Assembly: GCF_030287445.1 (NCBI RefSeq)
Contig: NZ_JASVWB010000002.1
Span: 434,001-498,000 of the forward strand
Direction: 5' to 3'
From: Streptomyces sp. ALI-76-A
GTDB lineage: Bacteria; Actinomycetota; Actinomycetes; Streptomycetales; Streptomycetaceae
DNA length: 64,000 nucleotides
Shown: positions 43,514 to 52,141 of the stretch, in pieces
How the letters are laid out: every line of letters starts with the position of its first letter
How positions within the stretch are numbered: position 1 is the stretch's first letter
Made by a program: the position numbers and the translations under genes
The notes under the pieces: model-generated
What the model saw: only the letters and a program-made list of their open reading frames with translations
The model's database searches: none
What the model was told of the DNA's origin: nothing

Positions 43514-46500
43514 TTGCGCCAACGACCCTTCCCCCGAGCCCGAAGACACCTCATCGCAGTGCTCACGTCCGCCGTCCTGGCAGGCGGTGTCCTCGCCGCA
43601 CCGGTGGCGGCAGCCGACCCCGCCCCGACGGCGACCGACCCCGCTGCGACCGCTGCCGCCGACATCCCGCCGCAGGAGCCCGGAGTCACGCTGCGCGTCT
43701 ACGACCTCCAGGCGCCGCTCAGCAAACTGTGCGCCCTCAAGCCGGGACAGACCCCCAACCACGACAAGCTCATGCCCACCGTCGACTGGTCCACGGCCGC
43801 CGACTTCGGCGGATTCGAGGACCGGTTCGTCTCCGAGGCGACCGGCTACCTGATCGCCCCGCGCGAGGGGTCGTACGTGTTCCGTCTCACCAGCGACGAC
43901 GGCTCCCGGCTGACGCTCGACGGCTCCACGGTGATCGACCACGACGGTCTGCACGGCGCCGAACCGAAGGACGGCACCGTCCACCTCACCGCCGGGTCCC
44001 ACCCCGTGCGCGTCGACCACTTCGAACGCGACGGCGGGCAGCAGGTTCAGCTGGCCTGGAAACCGCCGGGCGAGACCGAGTTCACCGTCGTGCCCCGCGA
44101 GGCACTGAGCACCGACGCCGGTGTGGTCCGGGTGACGGCGCCGGGACGCAAGGAGTGCGAAGCGAGCGGGGACTCCCCCGGCGACGGGCTGCCGCTCACC
44201 TCCGTACGCCCCGACCTCGACCTCACCGACCTGCGCCCCGACGGTTTCGAGCCGCAGGTCAGCGGTATGGACTGGCTGCCCGACGGGCGACTGGCCATCA
44301 GCACCTGGGGCGGCGGTGACAACGTTGCCGGTGAGGTGTATCTGCTCGGCAACGTCACCGGCCCGACCAGCCGCGACAAGGTCACCGTCACGAAGGTCGC
44401 CGAGGGGCTGCGCGAGCCCATGGGGATCAAGTACGTCGACGGTTCCCTGTACGTCTCGCAGAAGCACGAGCTGACCCGGCTGGTCGACAAGGACGGCGAC
44501 GACGTCACCGACGCGTACCGCACCGTCGCCACGTGGCCCTACGGGGGCAACTTCCACGAGTTCGCGTTCGGTCTGCTCTACCGCGACGGCTACTTCTACG
44601 TGAATCTCTCCGTCGCCATCGACCTCGGTGGCGAGACCACCACCCCGCAGCCCGCTCCCGGCCGCGGAACCACGTACAAGATCAGCAAGAGAACCGGCCG
44701 GATCAGCCCGGTCGCGGGCGGACTGCGCACACCCAACGGAATCGGGTGGGGCCCGGGCGGCGGCCTGTTCACCACCGACAACCAGGGCGGCTGGCTCCCC
44801 TCGTCGAAGCTGGTCCAGATCGAACAGGACCGCTTCTTCAACCACTACACCGAGCCCGCCGGCCCCTTCGAGTCCTCGCCCGTCACCGCACCGGTCCTCT
44901 GGCTGCCGCAGAACGAGATCGCCAACTCGCCCTCGACGCCTCTGTACTTGAGGAAAGGTCAGTTCGCGGGCCAGATGCTGATCGGCGACGTCACCTACGG
45001 CGGCCTCCAGCGCGCCTACCTGGAGAAGGTCAAGGGCCAGTACCAGGGCGCGGTCTTCCGCTACACCCAGGGCCTGGAAGCCGGCGTCAACCGCCTCACC
45101 CTCGGTCCCGACGGCGCGATCTACGCCGGCGGGCTCGGAGCCGACGGCAACTGGGGCCAGGAGGGCAAACTCCGGTTCGGGCTGCAGAAGCTGACACCCA
45201 ACGGCGGCAACACCTTCGACATCAAGACCATGCGTGCCGTCCCGGGCGGCTTCGACCTGACGTACACCCAGCCGGTCTCCGAGCAGACCGCAGCACAACT
45301 CGCCGCGCGCTACCAGGTCCAGCAGTGGCGCTACACCGCGACCACCGACTACGGCGGCCCGAAGATCGCCGAGGAGAGGCTCGCCGTGCGATCGGCGACG
45401 CTCTCCGACGACGGTCGCACCGTCCGGCTGCGGGCGGACGGACTCAAGCCCGGCCACGTGGTGCACGTGCGCTCCCCGCGCCCCTTCACCTCGGCGACCG
45501 GTGAGGCGCTGTGGAGCACCGAGGCCTGGTACACGCTCAACGCCATGCCCGGGAAGCAGCCCCCGGCCGCCACCCTGTACGAGGCGGAGGAGGCCCGGCT
45601 GACCGGCACGGCCGGGATCAACACCGACCACTCCGGCTACTCCGGCAGCGGTTTCGTCGACCGTTACGCCACCGAGGGCAAAGTCGCCACGACGTTCGAC
45701 GTCACCGTCCCGAAGAGCGGCACGTACGACGTGAACCTGCGGTACTCCAACGGCCCCGACCCGTTCGCCGGCACCAAGTCCCTGTCCGTGTACGCCAATG
45801 ACAAGAAGGTCCGGCAGACCCGGCTGCCCTCCACCGGGGACTGGGACTCCTGGTCCACTCGGACCGAACCGCTGCCCCTGCGCGCCGGCCGGAACACCCT
45901 CTCCTACCGGTTCGATCCCGGCGACACCGGTCACGTCAACCTGGACCTGATCACCGTGCATCCGCGCGCCACGGAGGTGGCGCTCTTCGACGGCACCGCC
46001 GACTCGCAGGCCCGGTGGCAGCACACGGACGGGCGGAAGGTGGCCTGGCCGTTGGCGGAGGAGAAGTCGATGGAGGTGTGCTGCGGCGACCTCCGCAGCA
46101 AGGACGCCTACCAGGACTTCGCCCTGCATGTGGAGTTCCGTGTCCCTCTGCTGCCGCCGGACGTCACCGGCCAGGACCGGGGAAACAGCGGCATCTTCCT
46201 CCAGGACCGCTACGAGCTGCAGATCCTCGACTCGTACGGTGACACCTCACTGGACACCAACGAGGCCGGGGCCATCTACCTGAAGAAGCCGCCCGACACG
46301 AACATGGCGACCAGGCCGGAGACCTGGCAGACCTACGACATCGTCTTCCGTGCGGCCCGCTTCGACGACAGCGGCGACAAGACCGCCGACGCCCGGGTGA
46401 CGGTCGTGTGGAACGGTCGGAAGGTCCACGACGACCTCGTCCTCGACGGTCCCACCGCCTCGGGCCGGTCCGAGACACCGGCGGCGGGAGCGATACGGTT

Positions 46501-46558
46501 GCAGGACCACGGCAGCAAGGTCCGCTTCCGCAACATCCAGGTACGACCGCTGCGGTGA
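43514..46558 (+). CDS. Large secreted multidomain carbohydrate-active protein (PA14, propeller, CBM, 3-ketodisaccharide-hydrolase-like)
   Basis: This 1014-residue exported protein starts at TTG 43514 with a perfect AGGAGGA site, and has a signal peptide ending near residue 34. Residues about 65-190 form a PA14 domain (TGYLIAPREGSYVFRLTSDD, VDHFERDGGQQVQLAWKPPG). Residues about 215-660 resemble a PQQ/heme glucose-dehydrogenase-like six-bladed propeller (MDWLPDGRLAISTWGGGDNV, ANSPSTPLYLRKGQFAGQML). Residues about 685-815 form a CBM6/35-like module (GYSGSGFVDRYATEGKVATT). The last 190 residues match the 3-keto-disaccharide hydrolase domain (GNSGIFLQDRYELQILDSYG). It probably acts on extracellular glycans. 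It ends in a double hairpin. Confidence 0.87.
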   Translation: MRQRPFPRARRHLIAVLTSAVLAGGVLAAPVAAADPAPTATDPAATAAADIPPQEPGVTLRVYDLQAPLSKLCALKPGQTPNHDKLMPTVDWSTAADFGGFEDRFVSEATGYLIAPREGSYVFRLTSDDGSRLTLDGSTVIDHDGLHGAEPKDGTVHLTAGSHPVRVDHFERDGGQQVQLAWKPPGETEFTVVPREALSTDAGVVRVTAPGRKECEASGDSPGDGLPLTSVRPDLDLTDLRPDGFEPQVSGMDWLPDGRLAISTWGGGDNVAGEVYLLGNVTGPTSRDKVTVTKVAEGLREPMGIKYVDGSLYVSQKHELTRLVDKDGDDVTDAYRTVATWPYGGNFHEFAFGLLYRDGYFYVNLSVAIDLGGETTTPQPAPGRGTTYKISKRTGRISPVAGGLRTPNGIGWGPGGGLFTTDNQGGWLPSSKLVQIEQDRFFNHYTEPAGPFESSPVTAPVLWLPQNEIANSPSTPLYLRKGQFAGQMLIGDVTYGGLQRAYLEKVKGQYQGAVFRYTQGLEAGVNRLTLGPDGAIYAGGLGADGNWGQEGKLRFGLQKLTPNGGNTFDIKTMRAVPGGFDLTYTQPVSEQTAAQLAARYQVQQWRYTATTDYGGPKIAEERLAVRSATLSDDGRTVRLRADGLKPGHVVHVRSPRPFTSATGEALWSTEAWYTLNAMPGKQPPAATLYEAEEARLTGTAGINTDHSGYSGSGFVDRYATEGKVATTFDVTVPKSGTYDVNLRYSNGPDPFAGTKSLSVYANDKKVRQTRLPSTGDWDSWSTRTEPLPLRAGRNTLSYRFDPGDTGHVNLDLITVHPRATEVALFDGTADSQARWQHTDGRKVAWPLAEEKSMEVCCGDLRSKDAYQDFALHVEFRVPLLPPDVTGQDRGNSGIFLQDRYELQILDSYGDTSLDTNEAGAIYLKKPPDTNMATRPETWQTYDIVFRAARFDDSGDKTADARVTVVWNGRKVHDDLVLDGPTASGRSETPAAGAIRLQDHGSKVRFRNIQVRPLR

Positions 46559-46591
46559 GCCGTCGCTGACAGGCTGCGGCCCAGGAGGCAG

Positions 46592-46647
46592 CAGGGGGCT
46601 GGCGGCAGCGACCACCAGCCCCCTGTCGGCCACCAGCCCCCTGTCGG
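46592..46647 (+). terminator. Terminator with two alternative right arms
   Basis: The left arm cagggggctgg (46592-46602) can pair with either of two identical right arms ccagccccctg (46615-46625 and 46633-46643). The right arms lie in a perfect 18-bp tandem duplication (46612-46629 and 46630-46647). It begins 34 bp after the large secreted protein gene. Confidence 0.7.
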
Positions 46648-46833
46648 CCAGCGCCGCCCTGCTGGCCGGACGCCCCGTCCGCCCGGATGTCCGCACGCTC
46701 CTCCCCAGCCCTCCCGGCCGAAGATCCGCGGGCCGGGCCGGCCCTCGGGCGCGGCACGAGGGAGGTGCGCGGACGCGGCCAGTGCCGTTCCTCGACGGGG
46801 CCTGCGGCTTCCGCACCACGTCGGTCGGCGTCT

Positions 46834-47028
46834 CTGCCGGAGAAGTACGGCACGCGGCGAGGCGTCTGCGACTGGCTGTGGATGTGGGCCTTCGACGGCA
46901 CCTGCGAGCGGGTCTTCAGTCCCACGGCCGTCCCCGGCGGATTGATCACGGAGATGCACCTCGCTGCCGAGAGCCGCCGCCGGCCTCTGGCGATCGCGGT
47001 CCCCACAGGCCATCGACGTCATGGCCCG
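46834..47028 (+). pseudogene. IS5-family transposase remnant
   Basis: One frame contains LPEKYGTRRGVCDWLWMWAF and DGTCERVF, the end of the DUF4096 N-terminal domain of IS5-like transposases. With a large internal deletion it then runs into GGLITEMHLAAESRRRPLAI, the 'GGLTTKIHLA..GRPL' segment near the DDE core. Start, most of the core and the C-terminus are missing, and no terminal inverted repeats are evident. It marks a former insertion-sequence visit. Confidence 0.65.
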
Positions 47029-47136
47029 CCTACGCGTCCGCCGCCGGCGAGGATGGCCGCGCATCTCACCGGATGCGGTACGACAGAGGCGGCTGCCCGA
47101 CCGGGCAACCGCCTCCGTTCACATCACTGGGCCCGG

Positions 47137-47340
47137 TCAGCCCCGGATGATGTTCTGGGCCTGCGGACCCTTCTGTCCCTGGCCGATGTCGAAGGTCACG
47201 TGCTCGCCCTCGGTCAGCTCGCGGTATCCGCTGCCCTGGATCTCGGAGTAGTGCGCAAAGACGTCCGGCCCTCCGCCGTCCTGCTCGATGAAGCCGAAGC
47301 CCTTTTCGGCGTTGAACCACTTCACGGTGCCGCTGGCCAT
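47137..47340 (-). CDS. Cold shock protein, CspA family
   Basis: This 67-residue single OB-fold RNA/ssDNA-binding protein has RNP1 [11 protein letters not shown] and RNP2 VFAHYSEI, with the usual [20 protein letters not shown] opening. It acts as an RNA chaperone in the cytosol. Length is normal for Streptomyces CspA/ScoF-type proteins. ATG 47340 is clear, though an in-frame extension reaches 47406. It is alone between remnants, and its promoter should lie at 47341-47420. Confidence 0.96.
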   Translation of the reverse strand: MASGTVKWFNAEKGFGFIEQDGGGPDVFAHYSEIQGSGYRELTEGEHVTFDIGQGQKGPQAQNIIRG

Positions 47341-47377
47341 ACTGGTCAATCCTTCGTTCATTATCGGGAACAGCCCT

Positions 47378-47770
47378 TCAGCCGGGCATGCTCCGGCTCC
47401 CCGCAATCGCGGGAGCCAATAGCCGTTCTACCCCACAACTCGGCGTGCGCCCAGCGGGCGACACAGTCCTTCCCGCACCCGAGCGATCATGCGGCCGTCG
47501 GGCCGACGGGTTCCGACAGGACTCCTCCGTGGTGACGAAGCCGATGACCGTGCCCTCGTCACCGGCGACAGCGGCGAAATGGGTACCGTTGGCCCGCATC
47601 GCGGTGAGGGCGTCGTCGAGCGGGTGTCGATCCGCACGCGGGTGATGGGGTGCAGGGCGGTGTGGGGAAACAGCCTGTGCCGTTCGGGTACACGGACGGC
47701 GTCCTGGAAGTGCGGGTGGCCCGTGATCGTGCCGCCGTGCCACAGGATGGGCCTCCGGGAGTAGCCGGCG
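47378..47770 (-). pseudogene. Frameshifted CBS-domain transporter fragment (HlyC/CorC-like)
   Basis: The right frame (HPHFQDAVRVPERHRLFPHT, HPITRVRIDT) and the left frame (PLDDALTAMRANGTHFAAVA, EGTVIGFVTTEE) together give one CBS domain of the type in CNNM/CorC membrane proteins. Restoring one C in a CCCC run near 47625 joins them. The N-terminal transporter domain and the second CBS motif are absent, and the tail after VTTEE is unrelated. Confidence 0.6.
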
Positions 47771-47789
47771 CCTGTCGCGGTCCCTCCAG

Positions 47790-48056
47790 GTACCGACAGC
47801 GCGCGGGTCGGCCTCGCCTTCGACCGCGATCGTGTGACCATCACCGTCACCGTCACCGTCGCCGACGACGGACGGGCGGCTCGTACGGCGCCGACCGCGT
47901 CCGCGGGACCGAGTGCCTCCACGATGGCGGACCGTTCGCCCGGCTGCGGTCTGATCGGGATGCGTGAACGTGCCACCGCGGTCGGGGGGCACCTCCACGG
48001 GCAGGCACCCGGAGGGCGGCTTTCTCGTCTCCACCCAACTGCCCCTCGCACCGATC
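47790..48056 (+). pseudogene. C-terminal remnant of a sensor histidine kinase
   Basis: The end of a HisKA_3-type HATPase is visible: a TDSARVGLAFDRDRVTITV strand, the VADDG G1-like box, CGLIGMRERATAVGGHLHG (G2 and following helix) and, after a +1 frameshift near 48012, GFLVSTQLPLAP. Nothing upstream of the ATP lid remains. It abuts a CBS fragment on the other strand. Confidence 0.6.
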
Positions 48057-48355
48057 AAGGACACGACACGGAGCGAGACCGCACAGGCGCAGGCGTCTGT
48101 GGACGTGGACCCAGGCAGCGGCGGACGTGGAATGCGGAGAACCTCGCGCGCCGCCCTCCCCGCACGGGCTTGCTCGGGCCATGCTGAACACAGCGAGATC
48201 GTCTGCGAGTTGGTGGCGACCGCGACCCACCGAGGGGGCTGGTCCGTGGGGGAGACCGCAGTTCACGCGATCGCCCCAGTTGACGGGCACCCGGGGACTG
48301 CCCCATGAAATCCCGTGGAGTTCGAGTGCCGGGCGTGCCAAGCTGACTCCCTCGA

Positions 48356-48430
48356 AGGGGTGTAGCTCAGAGGCCAGAGCGCCGGTCTCCAAAACCGGAT
48401 GCCGCAGGTTCGACTCCTGCCACCCTGCCA
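48356..48430 (+). tRNA. tRNA-Trp (CCA anticodon), acceptor stem one base short
   Basis: The cloverleaf is visible. The D stem is GCTC/GAGC, the anticodon stem ccggt/accgg has loop ctCCAaa (tryptophan), the variable loop is ATGCC, and the T arm is gcagg TTCGACT cctgc. The 5' acceptor strand is aggggtg, but the 3' strand reads caccct before GCCA, one C fewer than needed for seven pairs. CCA is encoded. It is either a real but weakened or pseudo tRNA, or the sequence lost a base from a CCCC run. In Streptomyces the main tRNA-Trp is usually near secE-nusG, which is not here. Confidence 0.75.
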
Positions 48431-48525
48431 CCCCTGCCACTGGCCACCTCTCCCTGGCCGAGGTCGAGGACCGAGGATTCCGGTTCGGCCCGGCCACAAG
48501 GCCGCCGACCCTTTAGGATGCCCCA

Positions 48526-49896
48526 ATGTTCACAGGGGGATTGAGGACTTGGGCCGGGCGGCACGCCATACGGACGACTGTGGTCCTGAGCGCAGGCGTC
48601 GTGCTGGCCACGGCACTGACCGGTTGCCAGCAGGACGACCGGGTCGTCGAGAAGGTGACGAAGGCCAGGGGCGCGTACCCGGACAGGGTCGAGCGGCCCT
48701 CCCCCGGGTTCCAGGTCGCGCTGACCACGGTACCGCTCGTCGCTGACAACAGGCTTCGGGTACTCGATGCAGAGAACCGGGTGTGGGCCGAGCCGTTGGA
48801 GGCTCCGCAGAAGACGCCCGCCTACTGGTCGTACGAGCGTGACGAGACGGTGCTGACCGTGGAGTTGGCCGAACGCGCCGGGCGGGCGCCACTCGCCGTG
48901 TCCTTGTGGGCCGACGGCGGGCTGATCGCCGTGGACACGCGGACCGGCACGGTGGCGTGGCGCGCCGAGGTCGGCGGTTCCATCAGTGACCGTTGGTCGG
49001 CGTTCGACCGCTACCACTACGACCGGGGCGGCAGGTACGCGGACAGCAGGCTGCGAGTCGTCTCGGGGGACGGCCGTCCGGTGGTGCTGGTCGACGTTTC
49101 AGAGGCCGGTCTGATCGCCTTCGACGCCGCCGACGGCGACGAACTGTGGAACGGGGACTGGAAGTGCGACGAGCCCGGCGCCACGAGTACGTCCTGGGTG
49201 GCCACCCATGCCGTCGTCGTGGCGGAGGACTGCTACACGGGCGTCCGCCTTCTCGACCCGAGGACCGGCAAGCAGACCGCGGAACTGGACCCGAAGGCCC
49301 CAGCGGAATGGCCGCAGGCCGGTGAGAACGGCATCCAGGCTCCCGTCCTCAGCGAGTACGGGTGCGTCCGCGAAGTCTGCGACCTGCTGAAGTTTCAGCT
49401 GAGCGGCAGCTCGGGAGGCGTCGAACCGCTGTACTTCTGGATCGACGACAAAGGCAAGGCGGTTCCCCTCGACAAGGATGAGCCCACTCCCGACGCCGAG
49501 GGCCTGCCGCCCGAGGTGCAGACCAGCAGCGAGGGGTTCGTGCTGACCGCGACCGACGTGGCCGAACGCACGACGCGCTGGCACGTGGAGACACCGCTCA
49601 ACACGGCGGGCCTGCGCTCCTTCGGCAACGTGGTCGTCACCTCCGACGTGGTCTGGGTCGACTCGAAGAACTGGAAGGAAAAGGGACCCGCTTTGCTGGC
49701 CTACGACCTGGAGAGCGGCAAGCAGACCACCTGCCGGAAACCCCCGGGAAAGGCGATCGAAGACATGGCCGCGGCCGGTGACTACCTCGTGATGAGCGAC
49801 GTCGACATCGACTCGGAGTCCACCGCGGAGCCCACGTTCGACGTGGACGATCACCCGTTCCTCATGATGTACCCGGAGCGGAAGAGCACCTGCTGA
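48526..49896 (+). CDS. PQQ-like beta-propeller lipoprotein
   Basis: This 456-residue exported protein has a lipoprotein signal (RTTVVLSAGVVLATALTGC, cysteine at about residue 34). The mature part has repeated propeller blades with the 'LxAxDxxxGxxxW' pattern (LIAVDTRTGTVAWRAEVGG, LIAFDAADGDELWNGDWKC, LLAYDLESGKQTTC). Four cysteines (DWKCDE, EDCYTG, YGCVREVC) may be disulfide-bonded in the exterior. Family members are common in Streptomyces as surface proteins of unknown role. ATG 48526 follows AGGATGCCCCA. Confidence 0.82.
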   Translation: MFTGGLRTWAGRHAIRTTVVLSAGVVLATALTGCQQDDRVVEKVTKARGAYPDRVERPSPGFQVALTTVPLVADNRLRVLDAENRVWAEPLEAPQKTPAYWSYERDETVLTVELAERAGRAPLAVSLWADGGLIAVDTRTGTVAWRAEVGGSISDRWSAFDRYHYDRGGRYADSRLRVVSGDGRPVVLVDVSEAGLIAFDAADGDELWNGDWKCDEPGATSTSWVATHAVVVAEDCYTGVRLLDPRTGKQTAELDPKAPAEWPQAGENGIQAPVLSEYGCVREVCDLLKFQLSGSSGGVEPLYFWIDDKGKAVPLDKDEPTPDAEGLPPEVQTSSEGFVLTATDVAERTTRWHVETPLNTAGLRSFGNVVVTSDVVWVDSKNWKEKGPALLAYDLESGKQTTCRKPPGKAIEDMAAAGDYLVMSDVDIDSESTAEPTFDVDDHPFLMMYPERKSTC

Positions 49897-50133
49897 ACGG
49901 CATCGGCGAGGCATGCGAACAGTGGGGCGAAGCCGAACAGCCGCAGCGTTCCAGCCCCTTGCCGCGACCCTACGCCCGTGCGGTCGCCGCCGACCACGGC
50001 CCTCTGGCCGTGCCCGGGGCCTCGTGGCGTGGGCAGGTCAGGCTGCGGCAATGGGTATCGGAGCCCGGTCCGCGGTCAGCGGTGGACCGACCACCGACGC
50101 CCCCTTGAGGCCGTCGCCAAGGTGGGTCGTGCC

Positions 50134-50781
50134 CTATCTCCCGGCAAGGACGTAGGTGATCGCGGTGGCGACGTCCTCGGTGACATGGGTGGGTTGGTAG
50201 GACTCCTGGGCCCACCGCTGCCCGTTCGACACCCACACGCTGCGAAGCCCGAGCGCGTTGGCGCCGGCGATGTCGGCATGCGGGGAGTCACCGATGACCC
50301 ATGCGCCGGTGAGGGGCACTCCGACGGCTTCTGCGGCAGCGTGAAAGATCTCCGGTTCGGGCTTCTTGCGGCCGACTGCCTCGGAGATCACCCAGCCCTG
50401 CACGAGCTGGTCCAGACCGGTACGGCGGATCTTGGCTTCCTGTTGGACGGTGCGGCCGTTGGTGACGATCACGGAGGTCCAGCCGTCGGCCTGTGCTCTG
50501 TCCAAGGCTTCGCGTGAGGGATCGGTGAGCACGACGCGATCGGCGGCGCCATGGTCGAGCAGTGCGTGGATGGCCGTGGCCGGCACCATGTGCCGGTATC
50601 GGTCGGTCATGGCCTCGGCGACATCTTGTCGGGCGGTATAGCCGCTGGCGTCGACGGATACCACCCACGCGAGGTCGGTGTCGGGCAGGCGGTGCTCGGC
50701 GAGGAATGCGGTGACGGCGTCACGGAAGGCGGCGTCGCGGTCGACCAGAGTGTTGTCGAGGTCCAGCATCAGCAACGGCAT
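50134..50781 (-). CDS. HAD-superfamily hydrolase
   Basis: This 215-residue HAD phosphatase has motif I MLDLDNTLVD (nucleophile and acid/base aspartates), motif II VIVTNGR, motif III lysine in GRKKPEPEIF, and motif IV GDSPHADIAGA. It is a small phosphatase with a cap like phosphoglycolate phosphatase or YjjG-type nucleotidases. Start ATG 50781 directly precedes the fold. It lies 13 bp downstream of a damaged reading frame on the same strand, so it was once in an operon. Substrate unknown. Confidence 0.9.
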   Translation of the reverse strand: MPLLMLDLDNTLVDRDAAFRDAVTAFLAEHRLPDTDLAWVVSVDASGYTARQDVAEAMTDRYRHMVPATAIHALLDHGAADRVVLTDPSREALDRAQADGWTSVIVTNGRTVQQEAKIRRTGLDQLVQGWVISEAVGRKKPEPEIFHAAAEAVGVPLTGAWVIGDSPHADIAGANALGLRSVWVSNGQRWAQESYQPTHVTEDVATAITYVLAGR

Positions 50782-50794
50782 GATCGGCAGTAGA

Positions 50795-51000
50795 TCACGC
50801 CCGGTGATCTCGGAGCAGGTGGTTCCCGTCCACGGTCGCGTGGTCGGCGAGGTAGCTCAGGGTGGCCTGCGGGTCGCTCTTCCGGCCGCCGTACGGCGCG
50901 GCCGACGCCAAGGTGAAGACGGATGCGGGCCCGCGGCCACCGCACGTGGAACTCGACCGAAGCGACAGCCGCCCACCGCCGTTCGTCGATGAGGTGGTGA
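50795..51000 (-). pseudogene. Damaged reading frame upstream of the HAD gene
   Basis: Two minus frames look like parts of one protein. The first is LIDERRWAAVASVEFHVRWP near 50990-50930. The second is SVFTLASAAPYGGRKSDPQA, then TLSYLADHATVDGNHLLRDH, and ends at TGA 50795. They join if one C is removed from the GGGCCCGCA near 50928. I do not recognise the family and cannot find a start. It probably was the first gene of the HAD operon. Confidence 0.45.
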
Positions 51001-51116
51001 GGTGAACGCCGTGGAGGAACTGGTTTCAGTGCCCGCAAGATCAGTGGAGAAACCAGGGAAATCGACCGTATGTTCTTGCATTCGCCGGGCACGAGGAGCG
51101 ATGGAGGTTGATAACT

Positions 51117-51287
51117 ATGGTTCCCCTGCTTCTCGTTCTTCTGCTGGCTCTGCTTCTCTTCGGCGCGGGCTTCGCGCTCAAGGCACTGTGGTGGATCGCC
51201 GTCATCGTGCTGGTCGTCTGGCTGCTGGGCTTCGTCATGCGCTCCGCCGACACCGGCGGCCGCAAGGGCCGCTGGTATCGCTGGTAA
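51117..51287 (+). CDS. Small hydrophobic membrane protein
   Basis: This 56-residue protein has GGAGG nine bases before ATG 51117. It is two hydrophobic stretches (PLLLVLLLALLLFGAGFALK and ALWWIAVIVLVVWLLGFVMR) joined by a short turn, with a basic tail ending GRKGRWYRW. Streptomyces genomes contain several conserved proteins of this kind, often called 'hydrophobic protein' and induced by stress. A strong hairpin follows 15 bp after the stop. It is easily missed because it is short. Confidence 0.85.
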   Translation: MVPLLLVLLLALLLFGAGFALKALWWIAVIVLVVWLLGFVMRSADTGGRKGRWYRW

Positions 51288-51301
51288 CCCGCCAGACAGC
51301 G

Positions 51302-51343
51302 GCATGCCTGGGGCCCCGGACAGATCCGGGACCCCAGGCATGT
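51302..51343 (+). terminator. Terminator of the small hydrophobic protein gene
   Basis: The left arm catgcctggggccccgga (51303-51320) and right arm tccgggaccccaggcatg (51325-51342) pair at 17 of 18 positions with a 4-nt loop. Confidence 0.85.
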
Positions 51344-51649
51344 GCCGGATCAGGACATCCCTCCCGGGCCAGCGGTGTAACCACCACCTTCCCGGGACCG
51401 GGCCCCGCGGCTGGGGCCCGGTGCAGCGGTGGAACCCGCGCCTCCGAACCACCGCGCCCCAGCTGCCCGACATCCCGCACCGCGCTCGCCGGACAGCGGG
51501 TCACCAGCGAGTCGGCCGCAGCCCGCAGGACGCAGCCCGGCCTACGGCGGTCGCCCTGCACCCGGGAAGGGACTGCGCGGGAACCGGAAGGTCAGGGGCG
51601 CCCGCCTCCCAGCGCCGGCAGTCCGAGGGGGCGTGGCAACGGGTCGCGG
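51344..51649. other. Gap with no recognisable gene
   Basis: All frames are proline/arginine-rich. The stretch separates two convergent genes. I see nothing else in it. Confidence 0.4.
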
Positions 51650-52141
51650 TCAGGAGCCGACAATGCGGCGCACGTTGTCGACGGCACCGCAGCCTGCCTT
51701 CAGCTGACGCTCGCGCTCTTCCACGAACGCCTCGCCCAGTTCCTCGCGGCGCTCCATGGCCACGTTCTCGCGTGCTCCGTTGAGGATGGTGCGCTCCTCC
51801 TCGTCGGCGTGGTGGGTGACGGCCTGCACGAGTTCTTCCAGCTTCTCGTCCCATTCCTCGGAGCCGACCTCGTCGACTTCCAGGAGTTCCAGGAGTGCCT
51901 GGTTGCCCTCCTCGTGCTCCTCCTCGCCGTGTTCCACCTCTTCGTCGTCGATCTTCTTGTAGCGCTTGAGGGCGGGATAGACCTTCGCCTCTTCCGCCAG
52001 TGCGTGCGCGATCAGCAGATCGGAGAACTCGCGAAGAGCGGCAGCCCGGTCGGCTTCGACGCTGCGCATCAGACGAAAGAGATCCTCCATCTTCCGGTGG
52101 TCCTGGAGAATGAGTTCGACGACGTCTCGTGTCTGCGCCAT
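51650..52141 (-). CDS. Hemerythrin HHE-domain protein
   Basis: This 163-residue protein is a four-helix bundle with the di-iron ligands of hemerythrin-like proteins: LILQDHRKMEDLF (His15), SDLLIAHALAEEAKVYPALK (HxxxE), the EEVEHGEEEHEEG helix and VTHHADEEERTI near residue 110. It should bind O2, NO or iron, or act in stress responses. It is highly acidic and has no signal peptide. Length is normal for bacterial single-domain HHE proteins. Confidence 0.9.
   Translation of the reverse strand: MAQTRDVVELILQDHRKMEDLFRLMRSVEADRAAALREFSDLLIAHALAEEAKVYPALKRYKKIDDEEVEHGEEEHEEGNQALLELLEVDEVGSEEWDEKLEELVQAVTHHADEEERTILNGARENVAMERREELGEAFVEERERQLKAGCGAVDNVRRIVGS

Noticed and set aside
43430..46129. An 899-residue minus-strand frame opposite the large secreted protein
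   Set aside because: It is antisense to a gene with clear domains and has low-complexity, Val/Gly/Arg-rich sequence without motifs.
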